This document shows positions 42,075 through 50,625 of a DNA stretch of 64,000 nt, in pieces. Origin of the DNA: Fimbriiglobus sp043785105 (GTDB taxonomy: Bacteria; Planctomycetota; Planctomycetia; Gemmatales; Gemmataceae); assembly GCA_043785105.1 (NCBI GenBank), contig JAYVXO010000198.1:10216-74215 (forward strand), in the 5' to 3' direction. The translations under genes were made by a program, and so were the position numbers. Each line of letters begins with the position of its first letter. Position 1 is the stretch's first letter. The notes under the pieces were generated by a model. It did no database searches, was not told the DNA's origin, and saw only the letters and a program-made list of their open reading frames with translations.

Positions 42075-44528
42075 TTACACCATGCCCCAGTACCGCCGTA
42101 GCCCCCACTCGCTGCCGAGTAACATGACGAAGACCACCAGCCAACCGGGTAAAAACCCGTGCGAGTTGTCCCGCCGCCAATCGGGGTAGTACCGCGGTTT
42201 CGGTTTCGCCACATCGAGCGGTTGGGATTTCAGTTCGTTCAGGAACCGTGGCAAATCTTCGAGCCGATAAAACTGCCCGCCTCCTGCTGCCGCAATCCGT
42301 TGCAGCACGTCCGGCTTCGCTGCTTTAACGAGCAATTCATCCGACGCGGTGGGGTACGCAAAAAACCGGGCCGAGACTTCACCCGTGACCTCGCCGCCCT
42401 TGGAATCTTTGCCACTGCCGACGACCTTGACGGTGTGTTCACCCGGTACAGCGGGTTCGTAGGGCACTTTGAAATTGCCGTCGGCGTCCGGGAAGTATTG
42501 CCGCGTCGGGGCGGTCGCTTCGTTCTCGCCGGGGGCCAAAACTTTCACGACGAACTTCGGTTCGAGCGCGGCCGCGCCGCCGGGTTGGCGCACGCCGATG
42601 CGAATCGTTTCCCGCCCGCCCACCGGCAACCGTGGCAGTTCCGGCTTGGCGAACACCTTCCCGTCGTCCTCTTCTTGGTGCGCACACCACCGCACCATTT
42701 GCCGCCAAAACCGGGCATGAAGTTGAATGCCGTCGTTGGTTTTCGGTTGGCCGAGCGACTTCCAAATGTACGTGTCTTGTGCCGCGAAGACGAGCACCCG
42801 ACCGCGACTCCCGGCACCAATTTGATGACCCACGAGCAGCGGGGCCAGGCGGTTCTCGTCCTGGAATTTAGCCGGGAGTGGTTCGTTGTTGGTTGAATCG
42901 GAAGCCACGGCAAACACCGTCGCAGCACCTTTAGCAGTGCCCATTTTGTTCAACCCGGTGAACCGCGTGCGACTCCCGACATCGTTGAGCTTGGCCCAGA
43001 AATCGAGCGACTCTTTCGGCGTGTCGCCGATGCGGTTCAAGTAGTGCCCCTTTTGTTGCTCGGTCGGCAGGTACTGGTAGCGGGCGCGTTCGCTGGTGAA
43101 AACCGCGTCGGGCACTGGTGGCGATTTATCTAAGTCGATCGGCAGAATATCGGTGATGTCCTTCGTGCCTCGCCACCCGGTCGCGTCGGGGAAACCGGGT
43201 GTGCCGAGGAACGTCGCGTGCCCGCCGGTCATCAGCAGCCCGACGCCTTTGTTCAACACTTGATCCGCAATCTTTCGCGGCAGCGCCGGGTCGATACTCG
43301 TGAGTTGCTTGGCGGTGACGTTGCCCAAAATAATCACGTCGTATGCATTACTCTCGAAGTCCAACCCTTCGCGTTCCTCGGGCCGGGTGGGTTCGTCGGT
43401 TTGGCGAATCACGCTGAAAAGGGAGATGCGCGGATCGGCGGCGAGTGCGCGGCGTATGGCCGCTTGCTCCACCGTCAGCCGGTTGATGAGCAGCACCCGC
43501 ATCCCTTCTTTCGTGACCGTCAAATAGGTTTCGATCACGTTGTTCGACGGCGCGACATCACCGGGGACCGCACTGAGGGGAACTTCAATCCGCACCTTGA
43601 TTTCGCCGGGTCGGTCGGGGGCTTTGAGCTTCAATTCAGCTTCGTTGTCCGTGTCTTTGGTCAACGTCGCGGTCTCAGTCGTGACATCCTTGTACCCACT
43701 GCCGTCGTCGATTTGCACCTTCAACGGCACCTTCGCGCCGACGAACCCGAAGGCGTTGATGAGCACCTTCAGCGTGAAGTCGGTCTTGATGAACACCGAC
43801 CCGTCGGGGTTGCCCGTGGTCACGTTCACACTAGTCAGGGCCACGTCCTTCGTTCCGGAATCGGTCGTCGGGAGGCCCACGGCGAACGTGTGGAGTTGCC
43901 GCCCGGCTTGCCGCCACCGGGTCGCCTCCGGTTCGGGCTTCGACGGGCCGTTGTCCGTGCCGTCGCCGATGAGGATGTGCCCGCGAACGTACTGTTCCGA
44001 CTGCCACCGCTCGAACGTTTTCCGCAAGTACACCGCGTAGTCCGACTGCTGATACTTCGCTGGTGCGGTTGGGTCGTACACGTACTCCCGGTCGTTAAAA
44101 GCAGAGTCACCGAAGCCGTACATCACGACCGAGACGTTCTGGTTCGTGCGCAGTTCTTCCAGAATCGGTTCGCACTTTTCAAGCGTCTTGCGAACGGCGT
44201 TGATGCGGGGTTGATTGTTCAGCTCGTCGGGCACCGTCATACTTTCGGACATGTCGATGCCGAACAACAATACGCTCGGAATCTTGGGGTTTTCTTGGAA
44301 GCCGACACTGGGCCGCAACGCGGTGAGAAGGGCCACGATCAACGCAAGAATGCGGAGCGTGAGCACCAACGTGATGCGCCGCCGGTTGGCACGCGGGTGG
44401 CCTTTGTACGTCCAGACTGTGAGCAATCCCAGTGCAATCACCACGAGCACAAACGCAGGCCACCCGAGCGGCGACGCCGACCAGGGGGCGGTAGGATCCA
44501 GGCGAAAGAAAAGGTCGGTGTCGGTCAT
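42075..44528 (-). CDS. Membrane protein with VWA and glutamine-amidotransferase-like domains
   Basis: It has two N-terminal membrane segments (about residues 22-38 and 48-68) and a C-terminal one near 790. Between them lies a von Willebrand factor A domain with D-M-S-E-S-M (metal-ion site) followed by a class-I-amidotransferase-like region (about 340-480; V-I-I-L-G-N-V-T and G-V-G-L-L-M-T-G-G-H-A). Length 817 aa. This architecture is recurrent in planctomycetes and Bat-type operons. It follows batE by 43 nt and is the last gene of the operon. It probably works at the membrane with the other VWA proteins. Confidence 0.85.
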   Translation of the reverse strand: MTDTDLFFRLDPTAPWSASPLGWPAFVLVVIALGLLTVWTYKGHPRANRRRITLVLTLRILALIVALLTALRPSVGFQENPKIPSVLLFGIDMSESMTVPDELNNQPRINAVRKTLEKCEPILEELRTNQNVSVVMYGFGDSAFNDREYVYDPTAPAKYQQSDYAVYLRKTFERWQSEQYVRGHILIGDGTDNGPSKPEPEATRWRQAGRQLHTFAVGLPTTDSGTKDVALTSVNVTTGNPDGSVFIKTDFTLKVLINAFGFVGAKVPLKVQIDDGSGYKDVTTETATLTKDTDNEAELKLKAPDRPGEIKVRIEVPLSAVPGDVAPSNNVIETYLTVTKEGMRVLLINRLTVEQAAIRRALAADPRISLFSVIRQTDEPTRPEEREGLDFESNAYDVIILGNVTAKQLTSIDPALPRKIADQVLNKGVGLLMTGGHATFLGTPGFPDATGWRGTKDITDILPIDLDKSPPVPDAVFTSERARYQYLPTEQQKGHYLNRIGDTPKESLDFWAKLNDVGSRTRFTGLNKMGTAKGAATVFAVASDSTNNEPLPAKFQDENRLAPLLVGHQIGAGSRGRVLVFAAQDTYIWKSLGQPKTNDGIQLHARFWRQMVRWCAHQEEDDGKVFAKPELPRLPVGGRETIRIGVRQPGGAAALEPKFVVKVLAPGENEATAPTRQYFPDADGNFKVPYEPAVPGEHTVKVVGSGKDSKGGEVTGEVSARFFAYPTASDELLVKAAKPDVLQRIAAAGGGQFYRLEDLPRFLNELKSQPLDVAKPKPRYYPDWRRDNSHGFLPGWLVVFVMLLGSEWGLRRYWGMV

Positions 44529-44571
44529 GAATCAATTCTAGTAGCCGATGGTAAAAAACGCGCACCAGCAA

Positions 44572-45312
44572 TCAGCGGATCGCATCCGTTGGAATCCAGC
44601 CGACGATGTCGCCGACAAGTTCGACCTGCACCCAGCCGCCGCGTTCCAGCCGTTTCCGCACTTCAGCACCACGCGGCAATGGGGTATCCAGCCGAGACAG
44701 GAACGTCGGGCCGTTGCCGGTTCGTAGCACGGTCATGTTCGCCAAAATCACAACGGGCTGCTCGTGTCCCCGTTGGTTCTCCTGATGAATGACCACGCTC
44801 ACTGTGCCAATCGCAAGCCATCCGCCCAGCCCTACCACCGCAAGCGGTATGGCCCAACCGTCCCGAGTCGTTAACCGTCGAGCTAGGCCAACGGTCACGA
44901 AGATGGCACTGAGCAACGAAGCCATCAACAAATCCAGCGCCGACACACGGTGCCGCCAAGAAATAAGTGGCTCGGGTTGAAGGCCGGGAGGGTAGGCCAC
45001 GACTATGCGACAAGCCACGAGACTTTGTTGCAACTTCACATCGGTCGGCGCGAGGTCAAGGCCATCGTGAAAGGCCCGCATCGCGCTGGGAAGATCACCA
45101 GCCAAGTAATGCGCCCGGCCACGATTGACGGCAAGCGATGCCGAGGGGGACTGGTGCCAAAGATTGTCGAATTGCACGGCGGCGTGTGAGAACTGTTGGC
45201 GGGCCATCGCAGGATCGTGAAGACTTTGCAACCCCTGCTCGAACTCTCCACCGTACACAATTGTTGGGACCGTCAACAACATCGTGCCAATCCAGAATCG
45301 TAGCCATTTCAC
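44572..45312 (-). CDS. batE: BatE-like TPR and SH3 protein
   Basis: The 246-aa protein has an N-terminal signal/anchor, tetratricopeptide repeats (residues about 45-105; S-L-A-V-N-R-G-R-A-H-Y-L-A-G-D-L), two membrane segments (about 130-170) and a C-terminal SH3-like domain (G-W-V-Q-V-E-L-V-G-D-I-V-G-W-I-P). This is the BatE arrangement of Bacteroides-type aerotolerance operons. I start at the GTG at 45312, which overlaps the batD stop (GTGA) behind GGGAGGGGG; a TTG at 45330 is in frame. Confidence 0.8.
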   Translation of the reverse strand: MKWLRFWIGTMLLTVPTIVYGGEFEQGLQSLHDPAMARQQFSHAAVQFDNLWHQSPSASLAVNRGRAHYLAGDLPSAMRAFHDGLDLAPTDVKLQQSLVACRIVVAYPPGLQPEPLISWRHRVSALDLLMASLLSAIFVTVGLARRLTTRDGWAIPLAVVGLGGWLAIGTVSVVIHQENQRGHEQPVVILANMTVLRTGNGPTFLSRLDTPLPRGAEVRKRLERGGWVQVELVGDIVGWIPTDAIR

Positions 45313-46295
45313 TGCCGAACCCCCTCCCAATTCAGAACCAACGCTTCGGCTTGGCGGGGCAGTGACAGGGCATTGTCACTCGTTGCCGCGAACCGGGTCG
45401 TGTCGCATTGCCACAAGAAGTTCCGCGCAGCATCGGCGTTGGGATGAAGCAATTGCGTCAGCGCGGCGTGAACCTCTTCCGGTGTTTGGGCGAACGGTGT
45501 CATGGAAAAGCGGGCCGTGAGGTACCGGCGGAACGCCAGTGCTGTTTCAGCAGCGGGGTCGGTTGCGGAGTTGGCGCGTTTCAATTGCTTCAACACCACC
45601 CGTACCGCCCGGATTCGCCGCAACTTTGCCATACGCATCGAATCCGGAAAGAAACGCCGCCACCCGATCACCCACCCACCGACGAACAGCGGTGTCAACC
45701 CGATCGGCACTAACCATGAGAACAGTGGCCAGTCTCCGGTGCGCTCGGGTATTTCTTCAAGTTGGAAGAACGATTCGGGAGCTTCGATCGGCATCACGGG
45801 CGTGGTCGGCGATTGGAGTGTTGGCCCGGTGACCGTGATCGAGATCGCTTCGGCGTAGGTTGTCTTGAACCGCTTCCCTTCGGGCAATTCCGGGCGAAAA
45901 TACGCATAGGCCAGCGCGGGTATCACCACCATGCCGCGCGCGTTCGGAACGAGGCGATACGTGAACCGGACCTCCGTGGCGTCCATAGGAATAGGGTTCG
46001 GTGGTGGTGTGTCGAGGACTTGAAACGACTTGGTGAAAGAATCGAGTAAGTGAAGATCAGGGCGCGTCAGTTGGTGCGGGTTGACGGCGTTGCGGATAAT
46101 CAAAATCAGTGTGAGTTCACCGTTCAACGGAATCGTTCGTGGTTCGGCGGACCATGTCACTTCGACGGCCGGACCGATGGCCCCATAGAAATCCGCCGTC
46201 GTCCGTTCCACTGCGGAGAGTTCCTGCGCGACGCCGGAATTTGTTGCAATGACGAGCAGCAAAAGTGCTAGCCACGGCCTACCAATCGCGGACAT
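45309..46295 (-). CDS. batD: BatD-like membrane protein
   Basis: This 328-aa protein has a signal peptide, a beta-rich extracytoplasmic domain that starts with V-E-V-T-W-S-A-E-P-R-T-I-P-L-N-G-E-L-T-L (a BatD-like 'oxygen tolerance' pattern), one membrane segment (about 195-215) and a cytoplasmic tail. BatD is the partner of the VWA proteins BatA/B in Bat operons. It overlaps batC upstream by 17 nt and batE downstream by 4 nt. Several residues in the first strand are conserved by eye, but the overall similarity is weak. Confidence 0.75.
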   Translation of the reverse strand: MSAIGRPWLALLLLVIATNSGVAQELSAVERTTADFYGAIGPAVEVTWSAEPRTIPLNGELTLILIIRNAVNPHQLTRPDLHLLDSFTKSFQVLDTPPPNPIPMDATEVRFTYRLVPNARGMVVIPALAYAYFRPELPEGKRFKTTYAEAISITVTGPTLQSPTTPVMPIEAPESFFQLEEIPERTGDWPLFSWLVPIGLTPLFVGGWVIGWRRFFPDSMRMAKLRRIRAVRVVLKQLKRANSATDPAAETALAFRRYLTARFSMTPFAQTPEEVHAALTQLLHPNADAARNFLWQCDTTRFAATSDNALSLPRQAEALVLNWEGVRQ

Positions 46296-47124
46296 GGGGT
46301 CGCTCCGGTCCGGCTAGCATTTCGGCGTTGAAGGCCCGGTCTTTCGTCAATCGCTTGGCAGCGTTTTGGAGCAGTGCCCGTGAGTCCTCCGGCGAAAGTG
46401 GTTCGCGTTGTTCGCTGTCCACAAGCACCGGCAACGACCCCGCGCCGGCGATCTTTTGGAAGCTTTTGTTGCGTGGCTGACCCTGAGGCGCCGGCCCGGA
46501 TTGTGACGCGGTCTGGGGGCCACTGGTTGCGTTGTCCGTGCCAGAATCGCTGCTAAAAATCGGGTCGGGTTGTTGGCTTCGGGGTGGCGGGTCAAAAACT
46601 TCGGGCGGCAGTTCGCTCGGGTTCGGCGGGGTGCGTTCTTGAATGCGGGACCGATTCCAGAGCAGCTTGGCAATCTCCAAATTGTGTTGGGCATCCGCCA
46701 TCAAAATGGCATCATCATGGTTCAGTTCCAGACACTGCTCCAGGCAAGAAATCGCGCTACGGTACGCCGCCGAGGAGCCACCCCGCGCCAACAAGCAGAC
46801 GCCCCGGTTGTACTGAGCTTTCGCCCGCCGCGCGCGTGGTGCGGCTTGGTCATCCAGGCAACGCAAGTAGTGCACCTCCGCTTCCCGCAATTCGCCGAGT
46901 TGCAACGCGATCGCGGCCTTGTTGAACGCCACGAGGCCGGGGTCATCGGTCCGTTCCATCGCGGCTGTGTAGTGCCGTTCTGCCAGGGCCAAATCACCGC
47001 GCAGGCTCGCGGCGTTGCCGAGTCGGATCAATTCTTCCGGCGAACGGGACTCCATCGGCGCTGCACTGATGAGCAGCCCCGCCGTGAGAATCAGTAGTGG
47101 TATCCCGTAACGCATGGGGTGCAT
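46279..47124 (-). CDS. batC: BatC-like tetratricopeptide protein
   Basis: It has a signal peptide (I-L-T-A-G-L-L-I-S-A-A-P) and three or four TPR units (R-L-G-N-A-A-S-L-R-G-D-L-A-L-A-E-R-H-Y; A-Q-Y-N-R-G-V-C-L-L-A), then a Pro/Gln-rich spacer and a basic C-terminus. Length 281 aa. The gene starts 1 nt after the batB stop (ATG 47124; ATG 47115 also possible), so it is co-transcribed with batB. TPR proteins scaffold the BatA-BatB complex in other species. Confidence 0.78.
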   Translation of the reverse strand: MHPMRYGIPLLILTAGLLISAAPMESRSPEELIRLGNAASLRGDLALAERHYTAAMERTDDPGLVAFNKAAIALQLGELREAEVHYLRCLDDQAAPRARRAKAQYNRGVCLLARGGSSAAYRSAISCLEQCLELNHDDAILMADAQHNLEIAKLLWNRSRIQERTPPNPSELPPEVFDPPPRSQQPDPIFSSDSGTDNATSGPQTASQSGPAPQGQPRNKSFQKIAGAGSLPVLVDSEQREPLSPEDSRALLQNAAKRLTKDRAFNAEMLAGPERPHVRDW

Positions 47125-47125
47125 T

Positions 47126-48229
47126 TTAACGCTCACGCAGCCAACCGACTACGAGGAACAGCACACCAAATCCGAGGAACCACGCGGCGCGATCACAGTG
47201 TTGCGGCAACGCATCGTCGGTCAACTCGCGGCTGGGGAAGGGTTCGATCTTGGTGCGGAAAAACTCCGTGAGCTGCGGGACTTCCCGTCGCACCGGCACG
47301 TAGTAGCCACGCGATTCGTCCGCAATCGCCCGCAAGACTTCTTCATGTAGCCGCGTTTGAACCGGGTCTGGAACGCCCGGTTTTATGGCGTATTCGAGCA
47401 ACTGACCGTTGACCGTCAACGGGGACATGCGGTCCGGATCGCCGATGCCGATGGTGTGAACCGGAATGTTCGCCTGACGTGCCGCGTTGATACCGCTGGC
47501 CCATTCGCGGTCGTCAACGGGGTCGTCACCATCACTGAAAAGCAGAATGTCTTGCGAACCGGGGAAGCGCATATCGTGGGCTTCGACGGCAGCGATAATC
47601 GCCGCGCCAATGCGGGTGCCGGATTTGCTCTCCGCAGTGGGACGGAGGTCTGGGAGAAGCGTTTTGCCGTCGAGATCAGCGAGGGCATTTTGCAGGTGAT
47701 CGTAATCCGTCGTCAACGGGACGAGTAACTTCGGTCGCGCCGCGAACACGACAATGGCCGCCCGATGCCCCCCGTGCGTTCGGAGTGACGCCACGATGTC
47801 ACTGGCTGCCGCGACGGCACTTTCCCACCGCGTCGGGCCGCTCGCATCCTCGGCCAGCATGCTCCGGCTGAGGTCGATGACCAACACGAGGTCACGCCCG
47901 ACTGCCACGCCGTCATCAGTACCCCGACCCCAACGCGGCCCGGCAGCACCGACTACCAACATCAGCCAGACAATCACCAACAGGAGCGTTCGGAAATAAC
48001 GCCCCGCTCTCGGTCGGGTCAGCAGTGCAAAGATGGCGCTGGGTCGCCCCAAGGTGGCGAGTGATCGGCGCGAGTAACGGGCCGCAAGGAACGCGACAAT
48101 CGACAAGACAACCGGCACCACCGACAGCCACAACCAACCCGGCCGCGCGAACCGCACCGCCGTGACGAATTGCCGCACATCGACCCAGAAAGCGGCGAAT
48201 CCAGACTGGAATGACGGCAAATCGAACAC
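47126..48229 (-). CDS. batB: BatB-like VWA membrane protein
   Basis: The 367-aa protein has two N-terminal membrane segments (about 35-55 and 80-98), a VWA domain with the metal-ion-dependent adhesion site D-L-S-R-S-M, T-R and D-G-D, and a C-terminal membrane segment (about 347-362). This is the BatB layout; the domains face the periplasm. A palindromic repeat (48253-48339) separates it from batA, so the operon may be split into two transcripts. Confidence 0.85.
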   Translation of the reverse strand: MFDLPSFQSGFAAFWVDVRQFVTAVRFARPGWLWLSVVPVVLSIVAFLAARYSRRSLATLGRPSAIFALLTRPRAGRYFRTLLLVIVWLMLVVGAAGPRWGRGTDDGVAVGRDLVLVIDLSRSMLAEDASGPTRWESAVAAASDIVASLRTHGGHRAAIVVFAARPKLLVPLTTDYDHLQNALADLDGKTLLPDLRPTAESKSGTRIGAAIIAAVEAHDMRFPGSQDILLFSDGDDPVDDREWASGINAARQANIPVHTIGIGDPDRMSPLTVNGQLLEYAIKPGVPDPVQTRLHEEVLRAIADESRGYYVPVRREVPQLTEFFRTKIEPFPSRELTDDALPQHCDRAAWFLGFGVLFLVVGWLRER

Positions 48230-48252
48230 GGTAGAACTCTAGAAGAAGAATG

Positions 48253-48339
48253 TTCACCACAGAGGGCACGGAGAACCACAGAGAGAAATCTAAAAAGTGT
48301 TTTTACTTCTCCGTGGCTCTCTATGTCCTCTGTGGTGAA
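48253..48339. repeat. Palindromic repeat, 'TTCACCACAGAGG' family, copy 2
   Basis: The left arm 48253-48287 and right arm 48307-48339 pair with a few mismatches. The left arm shares most of its sequence with copy 1 at 40894. It lies inside the Bat gene cluster, between batA (ends 48357) and batB (starts 48229). Confidence 0.9.
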
Positions 48340-48356
48340 TCGTTTTAGAACTCGCA

Positions 48357-49388
48357 TCATGGCCCGATCTGCCACCATGTGCGTTCCAGGATCGTGACAG
48401 TTGCCAACGCCACAATCCCGATCAGCGCACACCACGGGTAGAACTCGTGGTACCGACGGTACCGGAAGGTGTCGGTCGGTTGGCGTTCGAGTGCGTCGAT
48501 GTCGCGGTAGATGGTTTGCAAGTCCTTCGCGGAGTTCGCTTGAAACGCCTTGCCGTCGGTCATCTCGGCAATCGCTTCGAGGGCACGCCGACCGTCGGCA
48601 CGCTGTTGGGCGACTTCGGGTGGCGTGTTCGGGCCGGGTTCGCCGCCACAATCAATGGCATAAATCGGCACGCCGATTCCCTTGGCCAACCGGGCCGCTT
48701 GCCGTGGTTTTAGCGGCGGGTCGGCGCGGTCCACGCTGATGTTGTGTTCGCCGTCGCTGAGCAAAATCATCACCTTGCGTTTTTGCGGAACGCCTTCCAA
48801 TCGGTTCAGCCCTTCGGCAATCGCATCGCCGATGTTGGTCCCCGCGTCCGGGCCGATTTTCGGCTTTTGCTCGTCGAGCAACTTCAACGTCACGGTGTGG
48901 TTTAAGGTGAGCGGGCAAAGCGTTCGCGGAACTGCGGCAAAAGTGACCAAGCCAATTTGATCACGGGACCGACCGTCAAAGTGCGTGCCATCAGGTAGAT
49001 CACCACCGATGACGAACAACTTGAACGCGGCCTTGGCCGCGTCCAGGCGCGTCATCGGCGGTTCGGTCGAGGACGGTGAAAAATCCGCCGTGCCCATACT
49101 GCCGCTGATGTCCAGGACCAGCAGAATCGCAATCCCATCGGCGGGCAACCGTGTCTGCAAATCGGGAGTGCGCGGACCGGCCAATGACAGGATCAGCATC
49201 AGCAACGCAAAGCCGCGTAGCGCGGCTTTGCCCCACGTCGCCCACCGCGCCCGGTTGCCGGGCAAGCCAGCAACAAGAGCAATCGCCGAATACCGCAACG
49301 CGGTGCTTCGCCGACGAACCCACCACCAAACCAACAGCGCCGGGAGTGGTAACAGGCCCAAAAATAACGGGTTTGCGAAGGAGAGCAT
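48357..49388 (-). CDS. batA: BatA-like VWA membrane protein
   Basis: This is 343 aa, with the typical BatA start M-L-S-F-A-N-P-L-F-L-G-L-L-P-L-P-A (first membrane segment), a second segment near 60-75, a VWA domain with D-I-S-G-S-M (metal site) and I-L-L-S-D-G-E-H-N, and a C-terminal membrane segment near 318-335. I choose ATG 49388; ATG 49418 is in frame, but the residues it adds do not resemble the family. It is the first gene of the Bat cluster; MoxR and DUF58 genes, usual upstream partners, are not present. Confidence 0.87.
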   Translation of the reverse strand: MLSFANPLFLGLLPLPALLVWWWVRRRSTALRYSAIALVAGLPGNRARWATWGKAALRGFALLMLILSLAGPRTPDLQTRLPADGIAILLVLDISGSMGTADFSPSSTEPPMTRLDAAKAAFKLFVIGGDLPDGTHFDGRSRDQIGLVTFAAVPRTLCPLTLNHTVTLKLLDEQKPKIGPDAGTNIGDAIAEGLNRLEGVPQKRKVMILLSDGEHNISVDRADPPLKPRQAARLAKGIGVPIYAIDCGGEPGPNTPPEVAQQRADGRRALEAIAEMTDGKAFQANSAKDLQTIYRDIDALERQPTDTFRYRRYHEFYPWCALIGIVALATVTILERTWWQIGP

Positions 49389-49475
49389 GGGGAACTGATC
49401 GCATGAGTTGGTAGACATTTGTCTTGAACGCCTACTAACCATTCTTGGCTTTGTGCCCTGAAGGGGCACCGGAGT

Positions 49476-49549
49476 GTAGCCACGGGTGAAGCGAAGCGGA
49501 ACCCGTGGAACCGGCCACGGGTTACGCGAAGCGCTCCACCCGTGGCTAC
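49476..49549. repeat. Palindromic repeat, 'GTAGCCACGGGTG' family
   Basis: The arms 49476-49508 and 49515-49549 are inverted copies with a few mismatches, and the pairing extends outward through TTGTGCCC... (about 49451) and ...GGGGCCACAA (about 49575). It lies upstream of batA and downstream of the propeller gene. Confidence 0.85.
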
Positions 49550-49625
49550 ATCCCTTGGCCCCCACCGGGGCCACAAACTGCAAAACTCACGTCCTGCTTC
49601 GCACCGGATTCACCAGCGGATCTCG

Positions 49626-50573
49626 TTACCGAATCACGTCGCCTTTGATGTCCAACACCAGCGCTGCGGCGAGGCTATCGCCGAAGGTTTTGAAGTCCTT
49701 GAACGTCCAGACGACTTTCTTCTCGCGGGTCACTTCGATGAGTTGCGGGTTGTTCGGGCCGGCGTGACAGTTGCCGATGATGACGTTGCCGTTCGGCAGC
49801 ACTTGCAACGTGGTCACCCAGGCTAACGTGATACCGGGCAATTCCTTTTGATCGACACTCCAGACCACTTTCCCGGCGTTGTTCACTTCGATCACGCGGT
49901 TGTTGTTACCACCTGCGATCAGCGTGTTGCCGTTGGCCAACCGCACCGCGCCGAACACTTCTGTGCCGTGCCCTTCGACGCCGTGCCCCGGCGAACGCGG
50001 GCGACCGGCGAGGTCGAGCGTGTATTCCCACACCGTCTTGCCGCTGGCGTCGTACTCGCGCACTGTGCCGATCCCTTCGTGGCACACGAGATAGTTGCCC
50101 GAGGCCAGTTTGCGAACCATGCGGGTGTCGCGGTGCGCGTCGGATTTGGGCAAACTTAACGCGACTTCCTTGACGATCTTGCCCGTCGGATCGACTTCGA
50201 TGATGCGGCTGTTCCCGCCCTCCGCGATCATCGTGTTGCCGTCGGCCAGGCGCTGAAACGCATGGACTTCGACCCGCCCGGTGTAGCCGGCCTTGGGCTT
50301 CGATTCGTACTGCCAGACGATCTCTTTCTTCGGGCTAATCTCCGCGACGGTCGTGTGGCGAATTTGCGTCAAGTAGTTGCCGTTGGGCAGCAAATGCAGG
50401 TCGTGAACGTCGTGCTTGTTGGTGAATTCCCATTCGACCGTTCCATCCGTGGCGATGATTGCCATCTTGCCCGTGGTGCGATCGGACCCCAACACCCGAT
50501 GTGTCACCGGGTCCACACTGAAGGCCGGAAGCGACGTGAAGAGCAACACGGCAAGGGAGAGTAAGCGTGGCAT
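49626..50573 (-). CDS. Secreted beta-propeller (PQQ/NHL-like) protein
   Basis: The 315-aa protein has a signal peptide (L-S-L-A-V-L-L-F-T-S-L-P-A-F-S) and seven or so repeats with the pattern L-x-N-G-N-x-L-(I/V) ... V-W (for example L-P-N-G-N-Y-L-T-Q, L-A-D-G-N-T-M-I-A, L-A-S-G-N-Y-L-V-C, L-A-N-G-N-T-L-I-A). This is a six- or seven-bladed propeller of the PQQ-like or NHL type. I start at ATG 50573. The gene begins 53 nt after the dihaem cytochrome stop, so the two may be an operon with an electron-transfer role (inference). Confidence 0.8.
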   Translation of the reverse strand: MPRLLSLAVLLFTSLPAFSVDPVTHRVLGSDRTTGKMAIIATDGTVEWEFTNKHDVHDLHLLPNGNYLTQIRHTTVAEISPKKEIVWQYESKPKAGYTGRVEVHAFQRLADGNTMIAEGGNSRIIEVDPTGKIVKEVALSLPKSDAHRDTRMVRKLASGNYLVCHEGIGTVREYDASGKTVWEYTLDLAGRPRSPGHGVEGHGTEVFGAVRLANGNTLIAGGNNNRVIEVNNAGKVVWSVDQKELPGITLAWVTTLQVLPNGNVIIGNCHAGPNNPQLIEVTREKKVVWTFKDFKTFGDSLAAALVLDIKGDVIR

Positions 50574-50625
50574 GGTCGAGTTCTCGATGGGAGTGATAGT
50601 CATGCCGATAAACTATACGATCGCG

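Noticed and set aside
43218..44792. 524-codon plus-strand open frame
   Set aside because: It is antisense to the VWA/amidotransferase-like gene; Arg/His-rich composition typical of antisense frames.
12416..49549. Could the palindromes be a CRISPR array?
   Set aside because: They are single inverted repeats at separate places, not regularly spaced direct repeats with spacers.
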